Source: an uncultured Verrucomicrobiales bacterium (GTDB lineage: Bacteria; Verrucomicrobiota; Verrucomicrobiia; Limisphaerales; Palsa-1400). Taken from it: DNA of 33,636 bases. Positions 13,534 to 21,001 of this stretch are shown piece after piece (the stretch's first letter is position 1; each line of letters starts with the position of its first letter). Below the pieces are notes generated by a model. The model did no database searches, was not told the origin of the DNA, and saw only the letters and a program-made list of their open reading frames with translations. A program made the position numbers and the translations under genes. The stretch is from the NCBI GenBank assembly GCA_903898185.1, contig CAIUEN010000083.1:1-33636 (forward strand), given 5' to 3'.

Positions 13534-15180
13534 ATGTCAGGATTGATTGCCATTGTGGGAAGGCCGAATGTGGGAAAGTCGGCGTTGTTTAACCGGATCG
13601 TAGGAAAGCGCATTGCCATTGTGCATGACGAGCCCGGGGTGACGCGCGACCGTATCAGTGTCGAGGCGGAATGGCACGGGGTGCCCTTTACGCTGGTGGA
13701 CACCGGCGGGATCGGACTGGTGCGCCGCGAGAAGGCGCTGGATGTCATCACGCAGGCGGCCCGTGAGCAGGTGGAATTAGCCATTGAGACCGCCCATGCC
13801 ATCATCCTGGTTACCAATGTGCAGGAAGGGATCGTCCCGCTGGACCGCGAAGTGGCCGAGATGCTCCATGCTTCCGGCAAGCCGGTATTGGTGGCCGTTA
13901 ATAAAGTTGATACCGACAAGGCCGAGGACGGCTTGACCGAATTCTCGGAACTTGGCTTTGAGAAGGTTTTCCCGGTCAGCGCTATCCACCAACGCGGAAT
14001 CGATGACCTGATGGACGCCGCAATGCCATCTTTGCCTGTTGAATCCGCAGAGGCCAAGGCGGCTGGCGAACCGAGCGGTCCGCCCCCGCTCAAACTGGCC
14101 ATCGTGGGCCGCCCGAACGTCGGCAAATCGTCAATCATCAATGCATTGACCCACTCTGAGCGTGTCATTGTCACGCCGATTGCCGGAACCACTCGGGACT
14201 CGGTCGATGTGCCGTTCGAGGTTGTAACCGAAGGGGTGAGTCAGCAATACATCCTGATCGACACCGCCGGAGTTCGCCAAGAGCGTCGCATCGACAATTC
14301 CGTGGAATTTTATAGCGTCAAGCGTACGGAAGATTCCATCGCCCGCAGCGACATTGTGATCTTTGTGCTCGACGCTGAGGCGGGGGTTACATCGCAGGAC
14401 AAAAAAGTCGCCGCAAAAATCATCGACGAACGCAAGGCGTGTGTGATTGTCGTCAATAAATGGGACCTGATTGAGGCCAAGGGATTGGAGGAAGGCCAGC
14501 AAATAGAGTTCAAGCGGCGAGAGAGCAAGAAACGCGATGATACCGAGAAACGGCTGGCGACGCTCGCAGAATTCGGCGGATGGGTTCAGAAAGAGCTTTT
14601 CTTCATGGACTATTCCCCTGTGATGTTCACTTCGGCCAAGACAGGCTTTCACCTGGATCGCCTGCTGGAGTCGATACGCTATGTGGCGGCACAGTTGCAG
14701 CAACAGATTCCAACCTCGCTGCTCAATCGCACGTTGCGCGATGCGGTCACAAAGCGTCAACCGATCAGCGCGGCCGGTCACCGGCTCAAATTCTTTTACG
14801 CCACGCAGGTAAGGCAGGCCCCGCCGACGTTTCTTCTCTTTGTCAATCGCGACGAACTGTTTTCAGAGCCATACAAGAAGTATCTGGCCGGTGAAATGCG
14901 GAGCGCGTTTGGATATGAAGGCTGCCCGATTGTCCTGGTTGCCAAACCGCGTCCCAAGACTGTGGAATCGGTGCGCAGGCACAAAGACGCCCCCGGGGCC
15001 AGCGCCGGCAGAGGCCCTCGACATGACAAAGGAATCCGGGGAGTCCGCGGCGCCAGGGTTGGCAAAGGTGGCAAGAGCGCCACAGGTGGCAGAGTTAATA
15101 CACCAGCCAGAGGCGGCAAAGGACGGCCCTCGCGCCCCGGCCCTCGAGGAACTTCCGTTGCAAAACGTCGCGCCAAATAA
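13534..15180 (+). CDS. der: Ribosome-assembly GTPase Der (EngA) with long basic tail
   Basis: The 548-residue protein has two tandem GTPase domains and a KH-like domain. Domain 1 shows GRPNVGKS (residues 9-16), DTGG and NKVD; domain 2 shows GRPNVGKS (about 191-198), DTAG and NKWD. The KH domain follows (about 370-470, ending YEGCPIVLVAKPRPK). Der binds GTP and helps mature the 50S subunit. Beyond the usual end (about 490 residues) is a Gly/Arg/Lys-rich tail of about 55 residues (KGIRGVRGARVGKGGKSATG) likely to contact rRNA. Domain 2 is also extended by a charged insert EFKRRESKKRDDTEKR. The ATG at 13534 gives the standard MSGLIAIVGRP start. Confidence 0.96.
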   Translation: MSGLIAIVGRPNVGKSALFNRIVGKRIAIVHDEPGVTRDRISVEAEWHGVPFTLVDTGGIGLVRREKALDVITQAAREQVELAIETAHAIILVTNVQEGIVPLDREVAEMLHASGKPVLVAVNKVDTDKAEDGLTEFSELGFEKVFPVSAIHQRGIDDLMDAAMPSLPVESAEAKAAGEPSGPPPLKLAIVGRPNVGKSSIINALTHSERVIVTPIAGTTRDSVDVPFEVVTEGVSQQYILIDTAGVRQERRIDNSVEFYSVKRTEDSIARSDIVIFVLDAEAGVTSQDKKVAAKIIDERKACVIVVNKWDLIEAKGLEEGQQIEFKRRESKKRDDTEKRLATLAEFGGWVQKELFFMDYSPVMFTSAKTGFHLDRLLESIRYVAAQLQQQIPTSLLNRTLRDAVTKRQPISAAGHRLKFFYATQVRQAPPTFLLFVNRDELFSEPYKKYLAGEMRSAFGYEGCPIVLVAKPRPKTVESVRRHKDAPGASAGRGPRHDKGIRGVRGARVGKGGKSATGGRVNTPARGGKGRPSRPGPRGTSVAKRRAK

Positions 15181-15192
15181 TCATGCAGGAAT

Positions 15193-15251
15193 ATTAGCGG
15201 CTTGCTGACGCTCGCCGGAGAGAGGGGCACAGGCAAGGATGCCTATGCTAC
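15193..15251 (-). repeat. Dispersed GTAGCATAGGCATCC repeat, copy 3 (reverse)
   Basis: The sequence runs ATTAGCGGCTTGCTGACGCT, then CGCCGGAGAGAGG, then GGCACAGGCAAGGATGCCTA and TGCTAC. It separates the convergent der and lipid-kinase-like genes. Confidence 0.8.
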
Positions 15252-15265
15252 CAGTTATCTTCATC

Positions 15266-16174
15266 CTACGGCACAATCACGCGGAGGGCCTTGGGCAATA
15301 TGGAAATCCTGGCCGGCAATTCACCCGCGTTTTCGCCGTCCAGTTCCAGGCAAACACGAGAGGCGCTGGTCAAAGTAAACTCAGAAGCCTGAAGCAGGAT
15401 GCCAGCAGCGAAGCGATGCGGGCGCGCGCCCAGCATGCCCAAGCCGACCAGGAAGATCCGGGCCAGGCTCGCTGTTGGAAAAACACACGCGTCGAGCAAC
15501 CCATCGCGCAAATCGGCCCGTGGAAAAAAATGAAACGCGCCACCATAGTAGCGCCCGTTGCCCAGCAAAACCAACTCGCCGACGATGGAGGCGCCACCTG
15601 TTATTGTAATGGCCGGGTGTTTCTCAATGTAAGCTTTCACCCCAGCGATCAGATAGGCTAATGGACCGACCTGTTTCTTAAGTCTCAAACTCACCAACTC
15701 CACGGCACGGGAGTCCAGACCCGCCCCGCCCAACTGAATGAAATAGCGGCGTTCGGTTTTGCCATCCACAGTGAGATCACACGCAGGGAGGTCAATACGC
15801 GACTCGCGCCCCCGCTGGAGTACCTCAATCGCGTCATCAAGACGCAGAGGCATTCCCAACTCTCGCGCGAAAACATTGACGGTTCCCATCGGCAGAACGC
15901 CCAACCGGGCGCGTTCGAGTCCGCCGGAGGCGTCGGCGATTCCATTGAGCGCTTCATTGACAGTGCCGTCACCGCCAGCGGCTATGATGGTTTCGAAACC
16001 GTCACCCACAGCTTGACACGCCAGTCTCCGAGCGTCGCCGGGGCCGGTGGTTGCCAGCAAATGGCAGGATGAAGAAAATGCGTCAAGATGCAGCCGCAAA
16101 AGCCTGGCTTTTCCGCCTTTGGCAGAAGGGTTAAAGATAAGACAGCTCAATGTCGTGGTTTTGCGCCGGTCCAT
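15266..16174 (-). CDS. Diacylglycerol/lipid kinase family protein (YegS/BmrU-like)
   Basis: The 302-residue protein has the DAGK catalytic fold: an N-terminal LIFNPSAKGGKA motif (about 12-23), the nucleotide-binding GGDGTVNEALNGIA motif (about 67-80), LPMGTVNVFARELGMP (about 93-108), and a C-terminal beta-sandwich domain. Family members phosphorylate diacylglycerol, sphingosine-like lipids or phosphatidylglycerol with ATP at the membrane. The substrate cannot be told. The ATG at 16174 is preferred over a TTG 11 codons earlier. It is convergent with der and has its own transcription unit. Confidence 0.88.
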   Translation of the reverse strand: MDRRKTTTLSCLIFNPSAKGGKARLLRLHLDAFSSSCHLLATTGPGDARRLACQAVGDGFETIIAAGGDGTVNEALNGIADASGGLERARLGVLPMGTVNVFARELGMPLRLDDAIEVLQRGRESRIDLPACDLTVDGKTERRYFIQLGGAGLDSRAVELVSLRLKKQVGPLAYLIAGVKAYIEKHPAITITGGASIVGELVLLGNGRYYGGAFHFFPRADLRDGLLDACVFPTASLARIFLVGLGMLGARPHRFAAGILLQASEFTLTSASRVCLELDGENAGELPARISILPKALRVIVP

Positions 16175-16291
16175 TGATTCGAAACTGTCTAAACGGGAAT
16201 GTCGCAAGTTAGTGAATTGGAAGATTCAAAATTACCCGCATTTTGACCATTTTACGCCGATTCACTGGTAATTCTTAAAGTTCCAACTCCC

Positions 16292-17353
16292 TTAAAACAA
16301 TGTCGAGGCGGCCCCAATCGCCACGTTCAGTTGAGAGCCCACGGCGGGCAGTTCCTCCGTCTGCTGCGGCGAAAGCGTCACTTCAAGCCCGCCAGTTGCG
16401 GTCCATGATTTACAGGGAATCATCAATTCGCTCTGAAGATTCTGGATGAAATACTCCGAAGCCGCCGCGCCGCCCGACAGAAGCACCTGCCCCACTGGCA
16501 AATCCTGGTGGTGTTCGAAGAAATCGATCGACGCCCGCAAATCGCGCCCAAGCGGCCCGAGCACAGGCAGCAGGTGGGCTTCGACTTCCGCCGGCATGCC
16601 GATTTTGATGCCTTCAGCCTCGGCATAGCTGATGCCCATCGACTCGGCAAGACTCGCTGTAATGTCGCCTCCTCCAATTTCCACAACACGGCTCAGGCAA
16701 AGCTCGCCTGCGGCGATGATGCTGACGGTCGAAGTTTTGAACCCCAAGTCAATCAGCGCGACCGCATCTTTGAACGGCGGCAGCAACTCAAAGGCGTTGG
16801 ATGGCCCCAAGAGCCCGAGAGTGATTTGATCTGGAATCAGACCGGCCACTTTTATGGCCGCTTCAAGATCGGCCAGCACTTGGCGTTGAACGCCACCAAC
16901 CCAAACCTTGTACTTGGCTGGAGGAGGAACCTTGGTGCCTTCCGGGCCGCCTGTCATACTGCGTGGCGGAACGATGAAGCAGTCAAAAACGTAGTCCTTC
17001 AAATCCTGCTGGAGGTAAGTTTTGGCGTTAAACTTGAGCATCTGGCGTATCTCTTCGGCTGGCAGAAGCGGCAGCTCGATGGTTCGCAGGATGGCGTCAT
17101 GCGACCCAATGGAAACCGTCACTTGGCGAAGTTTGGTATCCATCGCCTGCACAATATGGCGAAAGTGTTCGGCCAACAACTCGACCGAAACCGCCTTTTC
17201 CGAAATCGGCGCGTCAAGAACCACATAACGAGTCAGCTTATACTTCTCGTCCACACGTTCCAAGAACACGGCCTTGCTATGGCGGCTGCCCAGATCAATC
17301 GCAATGATCTGATCGCGTTTCTTGGCCTTTGGCGTAAAAAACGGAAACGTCAT
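16292..17353 (-). CDS. pilM: PilM-like actin-fold protein
   Basis: The 353-residue protein has the actin/FtsA-like ATPase fold of PilM: phosphate-1 motif AIDLGSRHSKAVFLE (about residues 18-32), SVSIGSHDAILRTIELPLLP, phosphate-2 AVALIDLGFKTSTVSII (about 203-219), GGGDIT, and adenosine motif VLLSGGAA (about 293-300). In type IV pili and type II secretion, PilM binds the PilN tail on the cytoplasmic side. No pilN, pilO, pilP or pilQ is adjacent, so this is an orphan copy or the pilus genes are dispersed. ATG 17353 is chosen because it begins just before the basic KAKKRDQ segment; the longer frame uses TTG at 17389. Confidence 0.87.
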   Translation of the reverse strand: MTFPFFTPKAKKRDQIIAIDLGSRHSKAVFLERVDEKYKLTRYVVLDAPISEKAVSVELLAEHFRHIVQAMDTKLRQVTVSIGSHDAILRTIELPLLPAEEIRQMLKFNAKTYLQQDLKDYVFDCFIVPPRSMTGGPEGTKVPPPAKYKVWVGGVQRQVLADLEAAIKVAGLIPDQITLGLLGPSNAFELLPPFKDAVALIDLGFKTSTVSIIAAGELCLSRVVEIGGGDITASLAESMGISYAEAEGIKIGMPAEVEAHLLPVLGPLGRDLRASIDFFEHHQDLPVGQVLLSGGAAASEYFIQNLQSELMIPCKSWTATGGLEVTLSPQQTEELPAVGSQLNVAIGAASTLF

Positions 17354-17516
17354 TCCTCTTTTGTAGCATTTCCCGCACCCCAATTGCAAGAAACCGGTCT
17401 AATTAAGTGCAGTGGGAAAGTTTGCTGGTTTTCAGTTTTCAGTTTTCAGCGGGAAGATTCAGTGGTGAAATGAGTTGCGGGTTGAGATGCCCATACTGAA
17501 AATAAGTAAATTTTTG

Positions 17517-18296
17517 ATGAACACTTCTGAACAACCGAACGCAAAATTGCCGATTACGGCGTTTTTGTTGGTGGATGCCCTGTTTGTGGGGCTGGCGATA
17601 CTCATTTTCTGGACAGCTCATCGTCCGTTGCTGCTTTGGGAAGCCGTTTTTTTGTCTGCATGCGCAGGTCTGGCTGCCTGGAGCATGATTTACCCGGTGT
17701 TGCGCCGCCATGCCGATTCCCAAGCCGCAAGCCAAACCAGCGCCCTCGTCAACAGCGTTGCCCAAATCAACCGCCTTGATGAAGTTGCATCCCAGATAGC
17801 GGGTGCCACCACCCAATGGCAGTCCGTTCAAGGCTATGCCACAAGAATTTCGGAAGTTTCAAAGGAACTGCTCCAATCCATGGGCCTTGAAGTCAAAAAC
17901 TTCTCCGAAATGCTCCAGAAAGCCAGCGACGCCGAAAAGGCGCACCTGCGTCTGGAGGTCGATAAGCTGCGCCGGGCTGAAATGGAATGGCTCCAGGCGC
18001 TGACGCGTATCATGGACCATGTTTACGCCCTCTACTTTGCGGCTGCGCGTTCGGGGCAGCCTAATTTGGCCGATCAGATCGGGCAGTTTCAGGAAGCCTG
18101 CCGCGACGCTGTCCGGCGCGTCGGGTTGCTGCCAATTATTGTGACGCCAGGCGACAAGTTCGATGCCCAGATCCACCAGTTGGTGGATGAAAACACGACA
18201 GCCCCGGAAAATGCGGTTGTCGAAAACACCCTGGTTACTGGATTCAGCTACCAAGGCCAACTTATCCGCAGGGTAGTGGTCAGTTTGCGTTCGTGA
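17517..18296 (+). CDS. Membrane-anchored GrpE-like protein
   Basis: The 259-residue protein has two predicted N-terminal helices (about residues 13-34, ITAFLLVDALFVGLAILIFW, and 37-62), a long helical coiled-coil region (about 80-165), and a C-terminal domain resembling the GrpE beta domain: GLLPIIVTPGDKFDAQIHQLV, then ENTLVTGFSYQGQLIRRVVV. In GrpE this is the DnaK-contacting wing and the helices dimerise. A transmembrane anchor is not part of normal GrpE. It may be a membrane-localised DnaK partner, but the N-terminal half is not diagnostic. ATG 17517 is preferred to the TTG at 17475. The stop codon lies inside the first unit of a tandem repeat. Confidence 0.55.
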   Translation: MNTSEQPNAKLPITAFLLVDALFVGLAILIFWTAHRPLLLWEAVFLSACAGLAAWSMIYPVLRRHADSQAASQTSALVNSVAQINRLDEVASQIAGATTQWQSVQGYATRISEVSKELLQSMGLEVKNFSEMLQKASDAEKAHLRLEVDKLRRAEMEWLQALTRIMDHVYALYFAAARSGQPNLADQIGQFQEACRDAVRRVGLLPIIVTPGDKFDAQIHQLVDENTTAPENAVVENTLVTGFSYQGQLIRRVVVSLRS

Positions 18297-18416
18297 ATGG
18301 TTGAATCGTGAATGGTTGAATCGTGAATGGTTGAATCGTGAATGGTTGAATCGCGCTTCAACGCTTTAACGATTTAACCATTCAACGATTCAACGATTCA
18401 ACGATTCAACGACTCA
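18293..18416. repeat. 15-bp tandem array followed by inverted array
   Basis: Four perfect copies of GTGAATGGTTGAATC (18293-18352) are followed by reverse-oriented units based on AACGATTCAACGATTCAACG (about 18357-18416). The halves can fold on each other. The stop codon of the GrpE-like gene is within the first unit. Confidence 0.9.
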
Positions 18417-18468
18417 CCGATGCTTCTTGCAACTCCACAATCTCGTTGCATTATTACATCCGCCTTAT

Positions 18469-18780
18469 ATGCCGACATACGAGTATACTTGTTCGAAATG
18501 TGGTCACGCGTTTGATGTGTATCAGTCCATCACCGAAGATGCCCTGAGTGTTTGCCCCAAGGAAGTTTGTCCTCGCAAGACTTGGGGTAAGGGCAAGATC
18601 AAGCGCGCCATTGGCGCCGGGGCGGGATTTATTTTCAAAGGCAGCGGTTTCTACAGCACCGATTATCGGAGTGAAAACTACAAAGCCTCCGCGAAAAAAG
18701 ATGTGCCCACCGCAGCTCCGGTTAAAAGCGAAGCCAAGAGCGAAACCGAACCTGCGGATAAGCCCTCGGCAAAGACTTAA
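18469..18780 (+). CDS. FmdB-family zinc-ribbon protein
   Basis: The 103-residue protein begins MPTYEYTCSKCGHAFDVYQS, the hallmark of FmdB/CxxC_CxxC_SSSS small regulatory proteins, and continues with a second Cys pair (CPKEVCPRKTWGKG) and GAGAGFIFKGSGFYSTDYR. The tail (about 70-103) is low-complexity, charged and Ala/Lys/Glu-rich. The family is widespread; proposed roles are regulatory but mostly untested. The start at 18469 is fixed by the family's MPTYEY beginning; the frame extends upstream without similarity. Confidence 0.9.
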   Translation: MPTYEYTCSKCGHAFDVYQSITEDALSVCPKEVCPRKTWGKGKIKRAIGAGAGFIFKGSGFYSTDYRSENYKASAKKDVPTAAPVKSEAKSETEPADKPSAKT

Positions 18781-18826
18781 AGAATTCTATTTCTGCCAAT
18801 CCCGAAACCGCTATGTGGCATTTTCC

Positions 18827-18850
18827 CAGCAATTCTCATTATGTGGGGTA
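18827..18850. repeat. Isolated end of the CAGCAATTCTCATTATG element
   Basis: CAGCAATTCTCATTATGTGG matches the left terminus of the 2646-2778 element for about 20 bases. The ATG at 18841-18843, a possible start of the next gene, lies inside it. No matching right end is nearby. Confidence 0.65.
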
Positions 18851-20259
18851 CCATTGCCCGATCCAACCGGGGCATGATCCTTGCCGTTAGCATTGGGTTG
18901 GCTGTTGCGGCGCAAGCTTCAGCGGAGCCTCTACTCAATACTGCCATCAGAAGCCACACCGGGCAGTTTACGGTGCAGTCCGTCCGCCGACAATATGTCA
19001 AACCCAACGGGCAACCTTTCCGCGCATCAATGGCTGGCGGGTGGGCTTTCATGGTCATGCCTCCCTCAACGCCACATGCGGACGAAGCAGCGCAAAAGAT
19101 TGACCCCGGACTGCTGGTGGCCTCTTGCGAGCGAATCAAAGAAGCAATCCTCCGGGAATTAAGCCTTCCAGATCGCTGGCGAGACCAGGTTGATCTCAAT
19201 CTCAACTCATCCCTTGCCGAGGATGCCGATCCGGCGCTCCGCATCGTCCCCGCGCCGATGGGATTTCGGTATGAACTGGACATGCCCGCGTCCATGAGGC
19301 CTCGTCATTTGTCGAGGGCGATTGTCAGCGTGACGCTTCTTGAAATGGCCAACCGTAGCGCAACGAGTGAACCAACAGAGATCCCCTTCTGGCTGGTGGA
19401 GGGAATGATGGCCCAAGTTCAGGCAAACGATTCCACCCTGCTGCTGCGCCCCAACCTCACCACGGTCAGCACAATGCTTCTGGAATACCAAAAAAAGCCG
19501 CTGTTGCTTCTGCTCTCAAGCCGGAGATTGATTCAAGACCCCCGGCTCATTGCGCAATTGCGGCGACTGGGTTCGCGGACGCCACTGACGTTTCACGAGT
19601 TGAGCTGGCCCACCAAGGAGCAGATCGTCGGCAGCGACGAGGAGTTTTACCAAGCATGCGCCCACCTGTTTCTTTATGAATTGCTACAGATGAATGACGG
19701 GCGGATTTCCTTGTGCCGCTTTCTCGAACTGCTTCCGAGTCATTTAAACTGGCAGATCAGTTTCCTTGAGGCTTACCCAGCCCGGTTTGCTCAACTGCGC
19801 GATGTGGAGAAGTGGTGGGGATTGGCGCTTATACAGGGGGCTGGTTATAACGCGGTGCGCTGGTCGGTCGAGGAGAGCGGACGCCGTTTTCATGAGACCC
19901 TGGAGATTCCAACCTTGGTGCGTTCGACCAGCGCAGAGATGCCGGATACGGGCAAAGCTACGCTTCAGGAAGTTATCCTGCGGTGGGATGCCGCAAATCA
20001 GAGGGTCATGCTGCAAAGAGCCCACTCTGATCTGGTAACTTTGCGGTCGAGATTGGCCCCTGAGTTTCTGCCGCTGGCGGATCGCTATTGTCGCGTGATT
20101 GAAGGTTTCCTGAGGGAAAACTCTCCCAACGCACTGGCGTGGATGAGAGTGGACAGCGCACCTCGACAGTCGCGCGAAGCCGCCGCCCGGCAATTAACGC
20201 AAGCTGACAAGCAATTGAATGAAATGCGAACACGCCTTGCGGCAGGCAATTCCAAGTAG
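18841..20259 (+). CDS. Secreted protein resembling an inactive gluzincin (MA) peptidase
   Basis: The 472-residue product has a signal-peptide-like start: positive ARSNRG, a hydrophobic stretch ILAVSIGLAVAAQASA, cleavage probably after about residue 28. A central segment (RAIVSVTLLEMANRSA...EIPFWLVEGMMAQV) lines up with the helix pair of MA-clan peptidases, where H-E-x-x-H is followed by WLxEG. Here the HExxH is missing (VSVTLLEM) while the downstream WLVEG is kept. The C-terminal 100 residues are helical. I infer a secreted pseudo-enzyme or envelope protein; function is unknown. Two starts are possible: 18841 (inside a repeat end, no Shine-Dalgarno) and ATG 18874. Confidence 0.6.
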   Translation: MWGTIARSNRGMILAVSIGLAVAAQASAEPLLNTAIRSHTGQFTVQSVRRQYVKPNGQPFRASMAGGWAFMVMPPSTPHADEAAQKIDPGLLVASCERIKEAILRELSLPDRWRDQVDLNLNSSLAEDADPALRIVPAPMGFRYELDMPASMRPRHLSRAIVSVTLLEMANRSATSEPTEIPFWLVEGMMAQVQANDSTLLLRPNLTTVSTMLLEYQKKPLLLLLSSRRLIQDPRLIAQLRRLGSRTPLTFHELSWPTKEQIVGSDEEFYQACAHLFLYELLQMNDGRISLCRFLELLPSHLNWQISFLEAYPARFAQLRDVEKWWGLALIQGAGYNAVRWSVEESGRRFHETLEIPTLVRSTSAEMPDTGKATLQEVILRWDAANQRVMLQRAHSDLVTLRSRLAPEFLPLADRYCRVIEGFLRENSPNALAWMRVDSAPRQSREAAARQLTQADKQLNEMRTRLAAGNSK

Positions 20260-20671
20260 GCATGGGGGTTTTCTTCCGCGTGTTCCGCGTATTCTGCGGT
20301 TCATTCGCAGTTTTTGGATTTTAAATCTCAAATCTCGAATCTCGAATCTGAAGTTTTACCAAAACTCTCATTCCAAGTGGTAACATTCGACTAAAGTCGA
20401 GTGTTACTGAAAAAGGCGATTATCAGCATGAACTATTTTTCCTCAATTCAACACCCTACGACCGTCCCGTTTCCCGCTTCAAGCTATTGGAAGCAAAGTA
20501 AACACAATTTGCCATTGCTATTACAAAGAACTATGTCATTATAAGCACAGGTTAGATTGATTGTTCGATTTCTAGCGGTGGCATTCCTCCAGATGAACGC
20601 GGTTCTGTGATTTGAAGCCGCGGGAATTTGGGTAAGCCATGCATCGGCAGTGGGTCTAACCAAGAATCAAC
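20260..20671. other. Intergenic region with a perfect-stem hairpin
   Basis: No gene is recognised. The hairpin at 20380-20407 reads GTAACA-T-TCGACT, loop AA, then AGTCGA-G-TGTTAC. A short direct array of CTCGAAT/CTCAAAT lies at about 20324-20350, and GCG-rich words at 20268-20300 (CCGCGTGTTCCGCGTATTCTG) resemble other dispersed repeats in the window. Confidence 0.6.
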
Positions 20672-20917
20672 ATGAGTGAACAAGCTGTTATTCAGACCAA
20701 TAAGCGAACACCACCCCCTGCATTCGTCGCGTTTCAGACCGGCCAGGTCTGGGCGCTTAAGGATTCCGATATCCACATCTCGGAAGTGGGCAAAACGCTG
20801 GTTTTCTACAAGCACATAAAAAAGACGCTCAAACGAGCGCCCGTTTCCTTGGCAGCCAAGCCGGTTCTTGAAAAGTACCTGCGCGATAACTTGGCCGTGT
20901 TGGTTCAAGCACAGTAA
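20672..20917 (+). CDS. Small hypothetical protein
   Basis: The 81-residue protein has a compact predicted alpha/beta pattern: AFQTGQVWALKDSDIHISEVGKTLVFYKHIKK, then a helix with KPVLEKYLRDNLAVLVQ. It is basic, without signal peptide, membrane segment or cysteine. I do not recognise a family. It lies 80 bp upstream of infC on the same strand and could be co-transcribed with it. Coding is supported by its well-formed protein composition and a stop soon before the infC leader; the antisense frame is a shadow. Confidence 0.6.
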   Translation: MSEQAVIQTNKRTPPPAFVAFQTGQVWALKDSDIHISEVGKTLVFYKHIKKTLKRAPVSLAAKPVLEKYLRDNLAVLVQAQ

Positions 20918-20968
20918 TTTTGAAGATGACAAAACAGAACCTTTTTTCAGACCCTTCAGTAGTCCCGC

Positions 20969-21001
20969 ATGAATAACCCCCAACCTGTGAGGGCTCATTG
21001 A
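20969..21001 (+). promoter_or_regulatory. Candidate 10-codon leader ORF overlapping infC start
   Basis: ATG 20969 opens a frame coding MNNPQPVRAH and stops with TGA at 20999-21001, overlapping the infC TTG start (20998-21000). The infC Shine-Dalgarno GAGGG (20989-20993) lies inside this frame, so translation of the leader would affect infC initiation. It resembles the mini-ORF before hpt in length, first residues and relative frame. Confidence 0.4.

Noticed and set aside
16508-17473. 321-codon plus-strand frame opposite pilM
   Set aside because: It is antisense to a clear PilM gene, a codon-bias shadow.
18293-18416. CRISPR-like array
   Set aside because: Units are directly adjacent 15-mers without spacers and no cas genes are present.
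20552-20998. 148-codon minus-strand frame across 20672-20917
   Set aside because: It crosses the small plus-strand gene and the infC leader; judged a shadow.
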